From positions 10,782 to 74,781 of the forward strand of contig CH672400.1 of the NCBI GenBank assembly GCA_000153445.1: a stretch of 64,000 bases of DNA, read 5' to 3'. The notes below the pieces were generated by a model, which was not told the origin of the DNA, ran no database searches, and saw only the letters and a list, made by a program, of their open reading frames with translations. How positions within the stretch are numbered: position 1 is the stretch's first letter; the number at the start of each line of letters is the position of its first letter. The translations under genes and the position numbers were made by a program. This document shows positions 47,175 to 55,900 of the stretch, piece after piece. Source of the DNA: a gamma proteobacterium HTCC2207 (lineage in GTDB: Bacteria > Pseudomonadota > Gammaproteobacteria > Pseudomonadales > Porticoccaceae).

Positions 47175-47459
47175 TTAGGCCGTGACCAATATAGAGATGG
47201 TTTCCGGTTCTTGCAGCAGCGGTTGAATCTGTCCCAGTGCGTCATTGCGCTCAGAGGAGTCTTTCCAAGCCTGCCAGTCGGTCAGAGATTCCATCTGAAT
47301 CAGGGTGTAGCGAATGTCTGGGTCGTTAATATCTTTAAAGGCTTTGCTGGAAATAAACCCTTTGGCGGGCACGGCGGCCTGAATAATTTTTCGTGAAAAC
47401 TCTTCGTAGGTGCTCTCCATTCCGGGAGCCAGGATTCGTTTAATCAGTACTGCAAGCAT
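47175..47459 (-). CDS. Antibiotic biosynthesis monooxygenase (ABM)-domain protein
   Basis: A 94-residue ferredoxin-like small protein. The start MLAVLIKRILAPGMESTYEEFSRKI and PAKGFISSKAFKDINDPDIRYTLIQMESLTDWQAWKDS fit the ABM superfamily, which includes heme-degrading and quinol monooxygenases. Specific function cannot be assigned. It converges on radA with a five-base gap. Confidence 0.75.
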   Translation of the reverse strand: MLAVLIKRILAPGMESTYEEFSRKIIQAAVPAKGFISSKAFKDINDPDIRYTLIQMESLTDWQAWKDSSERNDALGQIQPLLQEPETISILVTA

Positions 47460-47542
47460 GGTTGGTGCACCTTCTAATGGCTTGAGTGCAGATTAACATG
47501 TTGTAGCAGTCAGGATAAATACCGGATCTAAAGGAAATCAAT

Positions 47543-47571
47543 TTGACTTCAATTGTTGAAGCGACTAGATT
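47543..47571 (+). promoter_or_regulatory. Candidate sigma-70 promoter of the cobalamin operon
   Basis: TTGACT at 47543-47548 and TAGATT at 47566-47571 are separated by 17 bases and lie about 40-65 bases upstream of the riboswitch core. This is a fair sigma-70 match. A start near 47578 would place the whole aptamer in the leader. Confidence 0.45.
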
Positions 47572-47611
47572 GCAGGCTCTTGCTTATGCATTAGGTTCTC
47601 AAGTTCGGTTA

Positions 47612-47830
47612 GCTTTGATTTTGACTGGATAAGAGTGAAAAGGGAAGTTGGTGCGCTCCGCCAAGGTTTGGCTGATGGAGCTATCCCAACACTGCCCCCG
47701 CAACGGTAAATAAGAATGTTTAGTAGTGATGCCACTGTGTTTTTTTAAGCATGGGAAGGTTGCTAGACAGAACGGCTATCTTTTACGAGAATATCGCTGT
47801 TCACTTATGAGTCCGGAGACCGGCCTATCG
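47612..47830 (+). ncRNA. Cobalamin (AdoCbl) riboswitch
   Basis: The conserved elements appear in order: AAAAGGGAAGTTGGTG (47638-47653), CAACACTGCCCCCGCAACGGTAA (through 47710; quoted here in two parts as GCCCCCGCAACGG), GATGCCACTG (47728-47737), GGGAAGGT (47753-47760) and the B12 box GAGTCCGGAGACCGGCC (47809-47825). This is a class I cobalamin aptamer. It would lower expression of the downstream btuB operon when adenosylcobalamin is plentiful. Confidence 0.93.
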
Positions 47831-47838
47831 CAACGCAG

Positions 47839-47862
47839 ACAAACCGCGGGGTGCGGTCTTGT
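47839..47862 (+). promoter_or_regulatory. Hairpin after the riboswitch (possible expression platform)
   Basis: ACAAACCGC (47839-47847) pairs with GCGGTCTTGT (47853-47862), with a one-base bulge and a GGGGT loop. It follows the B12 box by about 13 bases. No U-run follows, so it is not a standard terminator; it may act in anti-termination or be a target for the aptamer's kissing loop. The start codon is 87 bases downstream. Confidence 0.4.
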
Positions 47863-47949
47863 GCTGATTGACAGTCTCTGTCGGTTTTCTTGCACGCCCC
47901 CGTAAATTAACTTTTAGTCACTCGGGTGTGAGTGTAAGAGAATCTAAAA

Positions 47950-49880
47950 ATGAAAAATATCCGCTCTATGGCGACAGTTGCTACTGTCTCGCTACTATCT
48001 GTTTTACCTTTTGCGGCCCAAGGACAAACTGCCCAACAAACCGAAATTGAAGAAGTGCTGGTCAGCGCTTCTCTGCTGCCTATTTCCGCCTCGCGCTCGG
48101 CTAATGCGATCACAGTGATCGATAGCAAGCAGCTTAAAAACCGCGCTGCGCTGAGTGTCAGTGACTTGCTGAGGGATGTGCCAGGACTGGCGGTGAGCCG
48201 CAGTGGTGTTCAGGGCTCGGCGACGCAAATTCGTGTTCGCGGGGCTGAAGCCAATCATCTTTTAGTGCTAATCGATGGCGTCGAAGCCAATGATCCTTCC
48301 CAGAGTGATGAGCTCAATTGGGGTACCTTGAGTGCCGCTGATATTGAGCGCATCGAAGTAATTCGCGGTCCACAGAGTTCACTGCGCGGCAGCGATGCTA
48401 TGGCTGGTGTGGTGAATATTGTTACTCGCCGTGCTGACCGACCGCTGAGCGTCAACCTGTTTTCAGAGACCGGTAGCTTTGGAACTTACCATAGTGGTTT
48501 GAGTATTGGCAGCAAGCAGGGCGACTTTGATGGCCGCCTGAGTGTCAACCATATTGAAACCGAGGGTGAGAACATATCTCGCACTGGCAGTGAAAAAGAC
48601 GGTTACCGAAATACCAACATAAACCTCAATGCTGGCTGGACAGTTAGCGACGAGCTGCGACTTTCTGTCGCTGCACGTCAGTCCGATGGTATGAATGAGT
48701 TTGATGCCGACGGGGATTTCGATGGATTGGTTGACGATCAGGAAAAGGTCTCTGAATTCCGCAATAGCACTATGCGTATTCAGGGCGACTATGTCTCTGC
48801 CGATGGCCGCTTCCAGCACAAGTTGGTGATCGCCCAATCAAACAATGATAACGAAGCCTTCGATACTGGCGTATTGGGCACTTACACTTCATCAACCAAA
48901 TATCAATATCAGTATGTTGGTTCAGCTTTCTGGGATGAATCCTCACAGCGCTTGTCTGTATTGGCGGAACATGAAGAGGAAGATTTCCAGCAGCGTGGGG
49001 CAATTGATGACTATGGGATCTATGGTATCTATGACCCCAATCAGGATCGCGAACGCAACACTGACAGTATTGCGATCGAATACCGCAACGATATTTCCGA
49101 TGCCCTGAGCCTTGCTGCCAGTGCACGCTATGACGATAACTCGGAGTTTGATAGTGCCAATACCGTTAGAGTTGAAGCTGTTTATCAGCTCAACGACGGC
49201 ACCCGTCTGCGCAGCGCCTATGGTACCGCCATTAAGAATCCGACGTTCACAGAGCGCTTCGGTTTCTACACTAACTTTATTGGCAACCCCAGCCTAGAAC
49301 CTGAAGAATCTACTAGCTGGGAGCTAGGTATTGATCAGATGCTGTTTGATAACAGCCTGACATTATCCGCAACACTATTTGACACTGAACTTAAAAATGA
49401 AATTAATGGCTCCGCTGTCGATCCGGTTACATTTGGCTATACCGCAGTTAATAAAGAGGGTAAAAGTCAGCGCCAGGGTGTTGAACTAACCGCCATTGGA
49501 ACACTGACTAACAGTCTTTCTTTAAATGCTGCTTATACCTACACCGATTCTGTTGAGTGGGATGATGAGACACGTGTTTATATAGATGAAGTGCGTCGTG
49601 CCCGCCATATGGCGAGTTTAAACCTGTCTTGGCAGGCAATGGACATCTTCATATCAATACCAATGTCCAGCATAACGGCTCTCAAACTGATGTGGTATTT
49701 CCCGATATTGTGGCTTTAGACAGTTATACATTGGTCAATCTTAACGCTAACTTCAGTGCGACTGAAAAGCTGGATGTCTATCTGCGCTTGGATAACCTGT
49801 TCGATGAAAGCTATGAGGAAGTGTTTAGCTATCAAACATTGGGATTCGGCGCCAGCCTCGGTGTGCGCTTTAGTTTATAA
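47950..49880 (+). pseudogene. btuB: BtuB-type TonB-dependent cobalamin receptor, frameshifted near the 3' end
   Basis: An outer-membrane corrinoid importer. It has a signal peptide (SVLPFAAQG|Q), a TonB box (EEVLVSA), a plug domain (AITVIDSKQLKNRAALSVSDLLRDVPGLAVS) and a barrel. In the frame from 47950 the protein ends with 589 residues, but after about 49630 the last barrel strands (GNGHLHINTNVQHNGSQTD... to GASLGVRFSL) continue in another frame to a TAA at 49880. A one-base loss (CAGGGC to CAGGC) or an AGGC tandem loss explains this. The rest is intact, so recent decay or a sequence error are both possible. Confidence 0.9.
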
Positions 49881-50579
49881 ATGACTATTTCAGCCTCTAC
49901 AGGGATCAAGCGTGTGCTGCTTTCATGGAGCAGCGGTAAAGACTCGGCTTGGACTCTGTACCAGTTGCAGCAGGATCCAATGGTTGAGGTGGTGGGCTTG
50001 CTCACCACCTTTAATGAAGAGTTCAATCGTTCGGCGATCCATGGGGTGCGCCAACAGTTGCTGCGCTTACAAGCAGAGGCTGCGGGATTGCCGCTGATTG
50101 AAATCCCACTGCCCTGGCCCTGTTCCAATGAGCAGTATGAGAGCCTGATGGGCACTGCGCTGGATAATGCCCGAGCTCAGTTGAAAATCGATGCTGTGGC
50201 CTTTGGTGATCTTTACTTGGAAGATATTCGCAGTTATCGCGAAGCAAAGATGCAGGGCACGGGCCTAGAATTGCTGTTTCCCCTGTGGCAAATTCCCACT
50301 GATCAGCTTGCACGGCAGATGATTGCAGGGGGCCTCAAAGCAGCGATTACCTGCTTAGATCCACGGGTGATGCCCGAGCACTTTGCCGGCGCTCAATTCT
50401 CCACTCGATTACTCGAAGACTTACCAGAAGCCGTTGACCCCTGCGGTGAGAACGGCGAGTTTCATACCTTTGCCTGGGATGGGCCCATGTTTAGCAAGCC
50501 CATTGCTGTGGTAGGTGGTGAAGTGGTTAAGCGCGATGGTTTTGTCTATGCTGATTTGCTTTTAGAGGACGGCCCGTGA
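49881..50579 (+). CDS. Dph6-like (DUF71) PP-loop ATP-binding protein
   Basis: A 232-residue adenine-nucleotide alpha hydrolase of the DUF71/Dph6 family. The PP-loop SWSSGKDSAWTLYQL (about residues 14-28) and the family-specific GENGEFHTFAWDGPMF (about residues 192-207) are clear. Dph6 in eukaryotes amidates diphthine; the bacterial members are mostly uncharacterised. Its place directly after btuB and before corrinoid genes suggests a role in corrinoid salvage, perhaps an amidation; this is inference. Confidence 0.85.
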   Translation: MTISASTGIKRVLLSWSSGKDSAWTLYQLQQDPMVEVVGLLTTFNEEFNRSAIHGVRQQLLRLQAEAAGLPLIEIPLPWPCSNEQYESLMGTALDNARAQLKIDAVAFGDLYLEDIRSYREAKMQGTGLELLFPLWQIPTDQLARQMIAGGLKAAITCLDPRVMPEHFAGAQFSTRLLEDLPEAVDPCGENGEFHTFAWDGPMFSKPIAVVGGEVVKRDGFVYADLLLEDGP

Positions 50580-51493
50580 AAATAGTCTCATTACTTCCCA
50601 GTGCCACCGAATTGGTCTGCGGCCTAGGTCTGCGGGATCAGTTGGTGGGTGTCTCTCATGAATGTGACTACCCGCCTTCAGTGGTGGGTCTGCCGGTTCT
50701 GACTAGCTCAAGAATTCCTGAGGGTCTCACTAGCGATGAAATCGACAGGCTGGTTAGTGACCAATTACAAAATGATCAAGCGCTCTACGATCTGATTATG
50801 CACACCCTTATAGAGTTGCAACCGGATCTGATTGTTACCCAGGCCCTCTGCGATGTCTGCGCGGTGTCGGGGAATGATGTGGCCAAGGCGATTGGCAGTT
50901 TGCCGGGAAATCCTCAGGTGATCAATCTTGAGCCGATCTGCCTCGATGATGTTCTGGAGACTGTGACTCTGTTGGCTGAAGCGGCCAATAGGGTAGAGCA
51001 GGGCAAGACTTATGTGGCAGAGTTGCGCGGCCGTATTGATCAGGTCGGTGGCCGCTCTCAGAGTATTCCGCTGTCTGCTAAGCCCCGAGTGGCCCTGCTA
51101 GACTGGCTCGACCCGCTGTTTGATGGCGGCCACTGGAGTCCAGAGATTATTGATCTAGCCGGTGGTATCCCGGTATTTGGCGACAAGCGCGAGCCATCTC
51201 AGCGGCGCCAGTGGCAGGAATTAATCGATGCTCAACCGGATATTATTTTTATTGCCCTGTGCGGATTTGATGTCCAGCGCTCAATGCAAGATGTGGAGCT
51301 GTTCTTAAAGGCAGAGGGCTTCACCGAATTACAACAACGCAGTGGCACTCAGGTCTATCTGGTAGATGGCAATGCTTACTTCAGCCGTCCCGGCCCACGC
51401 CTTGTCGATGCCTTGGAAATTATGGCCAATGCATTACACCCTACAATTCATCCGCTACCAGCAGATATGCCGGCGGCGTTAAAACAAATTTAG
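50576..51493 (+). CDS. Cytosolic BtuF-like cobalamin-binding protein
   Basis: A 305-residue protein of the BtuF/TroA substrate-binding superfamily without a signal peptide: it starts MKIVSLLPSATELVCGLGLRDQLVGVSHECDYP directly at a GTG that overlaps the previous stop (GTGA). The conserved QALCDVCAVS has two cysteines absent from transport BtuF. GGHWSPEIIDLAGG and SRPGPRLVDALEIMA are family segments. A separate secreted BtuF lies 2.4 kb downstream, so this is a paralogue with a probable intracellular job. Confidence 0.85.
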   Translation: MKIVSLLPSATELVCGLGLRDQLVGVSHECDYPPSVVGLPVLTSSRIPEGLTSDEIDRLVSDQLQNDQALYDLIMHTLIELQPDLIVTQALCDVCAVSGNDVAKAIGSLPGNPQVINLEPICLDDVLETVTLLAEAANRVEQGKTYVAELRGRIDQVGGRSQSIPLSAKPRVALLDWLDPLFDGGHWSPEIIDLAGGIPVFGDKREPSQRRQWQELIDAQPDIIFIALCGFDVQRSMQDVELFLKAEGFTELQQRSGTQVYLVDGNAYFSRPGPRLVDALEIMANALHPTIHPLPADMPAALKQI

Positions 51494-51512
51494 TCGAAGA
51501 GTTAAAAATACC

Positions 51513-52127
51513 ATGACAGATAATCAGGATAAAAAGCAGCAGTCTCATCAGAAGAAGATGGAGAAGCTAAAAGACAATGTCGACGCCTCAATTGCCGCCG
51601 CCAACACTGAGCGCGGTGTGTCGATTCTGCTCACCGGCAATGGCAAGGGTAAATCCAGTTCAGCTTTCGGTATGGTGATGCGCGCCCTAGGTTATGGCTA
51701 CAAAGTGGGTGTGGTGCAGTTTATCAAAGGTGAACAGCTGTCCGGTGAAGAGCTCTATGTTCGCGATCAGTGTCCTCAGGTGACGTTTCATCAGATGGGT
51801 ACCGGCTTTACCTGGGACACTCAGGATCGTTCCGGTGATATTGCCGCGGCTAAAACCAGCTGGGCTATAGCCGAGAAAATGCTCGCCGATGAGAGTTATC
51901 ATTTAGTGGTGCTGGACGAGCTCACTTATATGTTGAGCTTTAAGTATCTTGAAGAAGAGCAAATTATGACTGCCCTGCGCAATCGTCCAGTCAATCAGTC
52001 AGTGGTCGTCACTGGTCGCGGCGGTGGTTCTGTGCTCTCAGACTGGGCGGATACTGTCTCTGAGATCAAAGAGATTAAGCACGCCTACAACTCCGGCATT
52101 ATGGCCCGCAAGGGCGTGGACTTCTAA
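51513..52127 (+). CDS. cobO: Corrinoid adenosyltransferase (CobO/BtuR)
   Basis: Transfers adenosyl from ATP to cob(I)alamin or cob(I)yrinic acid diamide, giving the coenzyme form. The 204-residue protein has the P-loop TGNGKGKSSSAFG near residue 37, then GEELYVRDQCPQVTFHQMGTGFTWDTQD and VLDELTYML, all CobO/BtuR/CobP hallmarks. The N-terminal 25 residues are lysine- and glutamine-rich. It sits between the BtuF-like gene and btuC. Confidence 0.94.
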   Translation: MTDNQDKKQQSHQKKMEKLKDNVDASIAAANTERGVSILLTGNGKGKSSSAFGMVMRALGYGYKVGVVQFIKGEQLSGEELYVRDQCPQVTFHQMGTGFTWDTQDRSGDIAAAKTSWAIAEKMLADESYHLVVLDELTYMLSFKYLEEEQIMTALRNRPVNQSVVVTGRGGGSVLSDWADTVSEIKEIKHAYNSGIMARKGVDF

Positions 52128-53162
52128 TTGCGCCGCATATCCTCGGCATGGCTGCTCGCGACACTGGCAATTTTATTGCCGGTGATTGTGCTCTATTCCA
52201 TGACCGTGGGCACTGTTTCTATTTCTATGGCCGAGGCTTTTAGTGCCGCGGTCGATCGGCTGTTTTCCAGCGCCGATAGTATCGGCCAAACCCAGGTTAT
52301 TCTGTTTGATATTCGCCTGCCGCGAATTTTACTGGCGCTGTTGGTGGGCGCCATTTTGGCCAGTACAGGTGCTGTTATGCAGGGCCTGTTTCGGAATCCC
52401 CTTGCGGACCCTTCACTGATCGGTGTCTCTGGTGGTGCCTCAGTGGGTGCCAGCCTAATGATTGTGTTGGCCGGTGGTGCGGTGGAGAGCGGCCTGTTAA
52501 TGGGTTTATCCCTGGTGGCGCTGGGTGCCTTTGTTGGTGGTTTTGCTGCCACCATTTTGGTCTATCGTCTGGCCACCTCTGGTATAGGCACGTCGGTGAC
52601 CACCATGCTGTTGGCCGGTATTGCAATTGGTGCCTTAGCTGGCGCCCTAAACAGCCTGTTAAGTTATTTTGCTGACAATGATATGTTGCGCCAGATCAGT
52701 CTCTGGCAGATGGGTAATCTGAGTGCCGCCAACTGGGCCAAGGTGTGGATTATGGCGCTGGTCAGTTTACTGCTTTTAGTTAGTTTCCCGCGGGATAGTC
52801 GGGCGCTGAATGCGCTGCTGCTGGGAGAGTCCGAGGCCCGTCATCTAGGTATAGATGTGCAGCGAGTGAAGCGTCGCCTGATTGTTCTGACGGCACTGGG
52901 CGTGGGTGTTTCTGTTGCTCTGGCTGGCATGGTGGGTTTTGTCGGTCTGGTGATTCCCCATGTTATCCGCTTGCTGATTGGCCCTGACCATCGCTGGTTA
53001 ATTCCCGGATCGGCCATGGCCGGCGCGATTTTGTTGGTGGTCGCCGACAGTTTGGCGCGAGTGGTGGTGTTGCCCGCTGAGTTGCCCACCGGAATTCTTA
53101 CCGCACTATTGGGTGCGCCATTCTTTATTGCCCTGTTATTGCAGCAGCGCCGGGAGGTCTGA
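52128..53162 (+). CDS. btuC: Cobalamin ABC transporter permease BtuC
   Basis: A FecCD-family permease with about ten membrane helices. The 344-residue protein starts at a TTG directly after the cobO stop. Motifs include RLPRILLALLVGAILASTGAVMQGLFRNPLADPSLIGVSGGAS and, near the end, GFVGLVIPHVIRLLIGPDHR. It forms the inner-membrane channel with the BtuD ATPase encoded next. The B12 context makes BtuC more likely than a siderophore permease. Confidence 0.92.
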   Translation: MRRISSAWLLATLAILLPVIVLYSMTVGTVSISMAEAFSAAVDRLFSSADSIGQTQVILFDIRLPRILLALLVGAILASTGAVMQGLFRNPLADPSLIGVSGGASVGASLMIVLAGGAVESGLLMGLSLVALGAFVGGFAATILVYRLATSGIGTSVTTMLLAGIAIGALAGALNSLLSYFADNDMLRQISLWQMGNLSAANWAKVWIMALVSLLLLVSFPRDSRALNALLLGESEARHLGIDVQRVKRRLIVLTALGVGVSVALAGMVGFVGLVIPHVIRLLIGPDHRWLIPGSAMAGAILLVVADSLARVVVLPAELPTGILTALLGAPFFIALLLQQRREV

Positions 53163-53165
53163 CAG

Positions 53166-53939
53166 ATGACCCTGCGCGCTGAGAATATTTCCCTGCATCT
53201 ATCCGGCTTTGATCTGCTGCGCAATGTCTCAGTGCAGGTTGAGGCGGGCGAGGTCACTGCCATTGTTGGACCCAATGGTGCGGGAAAATCCAGCTTGCTG
53301 CGGGTGCTTACCGGTGAGTTAGCGCCCACTAAGGGAGCGGTAAGCTTTAATCAGCGGGATCTCAATGACTGGCCTGTTGAGCAGAGAGCGCAGATGCTCG
53401 CGGTATTGCCCCAGCATTCATTATTAAACTTCCCCTTTACTGCCCATGAGGTGGTTGCTCTGGGGCGTATTCCCCATCAGACCGGCACGCTAAAAGATAC
53501 CGAGATTATCGATCAGGCATTACAGCTAGTCGATGCCGAATATCTGCAAAAGCGTTTTTACACACAGATGTCTGGGGGTGAAAAACAGCGGGTGCAGTTG
53601 GCTAGAGTGCTGGCCCAGGTGTGGTTGCCCTGCAAGGAGGGGGAACAAATATTAGTCTTGGATGAGCCCACTGCAGCCTTTGACCTGGCTCACCAGCAGC
53701 TGACACTGGAAATTGTTCGGCAACTGGCGGAAAAAGGGGTGGGCGTAGTGATGGTGCTCCATGACCTCAATCTGGCGGCGCGCTGCGCCGATAAGCTGGT
53801 GGTCTTTGATGGGGGTTTAGTTGCCGCTCAGGGTACACCGGAAGAAGTATTAACCGAGCAATTAATTGATCAAGTGTTTGGTGTTAAAGCGATGATTTCA
53901 CGGCATCCGCTGACCAATAAGCCATTGGTGATCACTTAG
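53166..53939 (+). CDS. btuD: Cobalamin ABC transporter ATP-binding protein BtuD
   Basis: A 257-residue ABC ATPase with Walker A GPNGAGKSSLLR near residue 40, Q-loop LPQHS, signature MSGGEKQRVQLARVL, Walker B ILVLDEPTAAFD and H-loop VLHDLNLAARC. It resembles the FecE/HmuV-type subfamily. It lies three bases after btuC and shares its last base with the btuF GTG. Confidence 0.93.
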   Translation: MTLRAENISLHLSGFDLLRNVSVQVEAGEVTAIVGPNGAGKSSLLRVLTGELAPTKGAVSFNQRDLNDWPVEQRAQMLAVLPQHSLLNFPFTAHEVVALGRIPHQTGTLKDTEIIDQALQLVDAEYLQKRFYTQMSGGEKQRVQLARVLAQVWLPCKEGEQILVLDEPTAAFDLAHQQLTLEIVRQLAEKGVGVVMVLHDLNLAARCADKLVVFDGGLVAAQGTPEEVLTEQLIDQVFGVKAMISRHPLTNKPLVIT

Positions 53940-54829
53940 TGAAAAATCTCCAACACAGCCTCAATCTCATCCTGCTGCTTGGCGCAGTGTTTTGTCCGTT
54001 TTCTCTGGCAGCAGAGATAAGCATTGAGGACGATTTTGGTAATAGATTAGTGCTCCAGCAGCCAGCCCAGCGAATTATCAGTCTGGCACCCAATATCACT
54101 GAGGTACTATTTCATATTGGCGCTGGCGAGCAGATTGTCGGCGCCGACGAATACAGCAATTATCCAGAGCAGGCTAAGCAGATTCTGCGTGTCAATAATC
54201 ATGCAGCGGCCAATTATGAGCTGATTCTATCGTTGCAGCCGGATCTGGTGATCGCCTGGCAGTCGGGCAATGGGGACAAGATTATTAATCGTATTCGCCA
54301 GCTGGGTATTCCGGTATTTGTGATTGAAACCCGCAGCTTGGAGGATATTCCCAATCTGTTCACACGCTTTGGTGCACTCTCTGGCCATGCAGAGAACGCT
54401 GAGCAAAAGGCCGAGAGCTTTAGTCGGCGACTGAGTTTGCTGCGCGAACAAAACAGTGCCAAGTCTGAGGTGCGAACCTTTTATCAAATCTGGGATGAGC
54501 CGTTGATCACCTTAAATGGCGCGCATATGGTCAGCAGCGTTATTGAACTCTGCGGCGGGCGAAATATCTTTGCCGATGCTATTCCGCTGGTCCCTTACGT
54601 GAATATTGAGTCTATTGTGGCCGCGGATCCTCAGGTGATTATTGCCGGGGGCAGCAAAGAGGAAAAACCCCATTGGTTTAATAGTTGGCGCAAGTGGGGA
54701 CAAATTTCTGCAGTGCGGAATCAACAGGTCTATTTGATCGGAGCGGATTTGATGCAGCGCCATTCAGTGCGAATTCTCGATGGTGCCGAGTTGATGTGTG
54801 ATTATCTGCAGCGAGCTCGCGAAAAATAG
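53939..54829 (+). CDS. btuF: Periplasmic cobalamin-binding protein BtuF
   Basis: The periplasmic binding protein that feeds BtuCD. It starts at GTG 53939 and has a signal peptide (LILLLGAVFCPFSLAA|E). The mature TroA-like fold begins QRIISLAPNITEVLFHIGAGEQIVGADEYSNYPEQAKQ and includes QPDLVIAWQSG and the PHWFNSWRKWGQI segment. It is 296 residues, the last gene of the riboswitch-controlled operon, and its stop abuts the RIO kinase stop of the opposite strand. Confidence 0.92.
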   Translation: MKNLQHSLNLILLLGAVFCPFSLAAEISIEDDFGNRLVLQQPAQRIISLAPNITEVLFHIGAGEQIVGADEYSNYPEQAKQILRVNNHAAANYELILSLQPDLVIAWQSGNGDKIINRIRQLGIPVFVIETRSLEDIPNLFTRFGALSGHAENAEQKAESFSRRLSLLREQNSAKSEVRTFYQIWDEPLITLNGAHMVSSVIELCGGRNIFADAIPLVPYVNIESIVAADPQVIIAGGSKEEKPHWFNSWRKWGQISAVRNQQVYLIGADLMQRHSVRILDGAELMCDYLQRAREK

Positions 54830-55681
54830 TTATTCGTCGCTTTCGCTCATACGTTCTATGCGTTCCTGCTCTTCAGCGAATGCGGCCTTAATCTCTTCCA
54901 TCACCGTATCCAAATCAGCCAGTTCAGTGTCTTCTTCAAAGTAGCCGGTCAATTGGCTATTGGGGGTTAATTTTCCCTCTTCAAATAGCGCCCACATCTC
55001 TTTGTCGTATTTGGTTTCCAGCAGCTCCGGCGCGTATTGACCATAGTACTCAGTCATATTATTCACATCTCGAGACAGCATGCGTTCAGCGTGGTTGTTG
55101 GCGGCGGCGTCCACTGCCTGAGGCAGATCGATAATCACTGGGCCGTAGTCGTCCACCAAGACATTAAATTCCGAGAGATCACCGTGGACCAGGCCGGCAC
55201 AAAGCATACGCAGCACATACTGCATCACCACATAGTGGTCTTCTATGGCCTGTTCTGCCGACATGGAGATATCATTTAAGCGCGGCGCCACCTGGCCGTC
55301 GTCCAGAGTTACTAGCTCCATCAGCAAGACGCCATCAAAGCAGCCGTAGGGTACGGGCACGCGAACATTGGCGGCGGCGAGTTTGTAGAGGGCGTCGACT
55401 TCGGCGTTCTGCCAAGTTTCTTCCTGCTGCTTGCGGCCAAACCTTGAGCCTTTTTCCATGGCGCGCTGGCGGCGGCTATTGCGGACCTTGCGGCCTTCTT
55501 GATAGGTGACAGCCTGTTTAAAACTGCGTTTGCTGGCTTCTTTATAGACCTTGGCGCAGCGAATTTCCGAACCGCAGCGCACCACAAAGACAGCGGCTTC
55601 TTTGCCGCTCATCAATGGGCGAATCACCTCATCGACAATACCGTCTTCGATAAGTGGCTGAATACGTTTCGGAACTTTCAT
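54830..55681 (-). CDS. RIO1-type serine/threonine protein kinase
   Basis: A 283-residue atypical kinase. It has the RIO signatures SGKEAAVFVVRCG (nucleotide-binding loop), AKVYKEASKRSFKQAVTYQEGRKVRNSRRQRAMEKG (RIO-specific flexible loop), the catalytic LVHGDLSEFNVLVDD and the metal-binding VIIDLPQAVD. In archaea and eukaryotes RIO1 acts in small-subunit ribosome maturation; bacterial targets are unknown. An acidic tail ends the protein. It is convergent with btuF, with zero bases between stops. Confidence 0.92.
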   Translation of the reverse strand: MKVPKRIQPLIEDGIVDEVIRPLMSGKEAAVFVVRCGSEIRCAKVYKEASKRSFKQAVTYQEGRKVRNSRRQRAMEKGSRFGRKQQEETWQNAEVDALYKLAAANVRVPVPYGCFDGVLLMELVTLDDGQVAPRLNDISMSAEQAIEDHYVVMQYVLRMLCAGLVHGDLSEFNVLVDDYGPVIIDLPQAVDAAANNHAERMLSRDVNNMTEYYGQYAPELLETKYDKEMWALFEEGKLTPNSQLTGYFEEDTELADLDTVMEEIKAAFAEEQERIERMSESDE

Positions 55682-55775
55682 GCTCTCTATACGCCCTTAT
55701 ATCCTTGCGCCTTTCATATAGTGCAAGGCTGACTATTTTTGCTGAGATTATGTCGCTTTGAGAATAGCGTAGCAA

Positions 55776-55806
55776 TAAAAAAGCCGCTGATAAATATCAG
55801 CGGCTT
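55776..55806 (-). terminator. Rho-independent terminator of amtB
   Basis: Reading the minus strand, AAGCCGCTGATA and TATCAGCGGCTT pair as a 12-base stem with a two-base loop, followed by TTTTTATT. It lies about 95 bases past the amtB stop and before the RIO kinase start, so it separates the two minus-strand genes. Confidence 0.9.
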
Positions 55807-55900
55807 AATGCCCCTTTGGTTCACCCCGCTAGTTCTTTAATCCAATAATTGGATCGGCGGTGGCGTTCGGGCTGTTATTTTTTTCCCCTATCCTTTCTTA

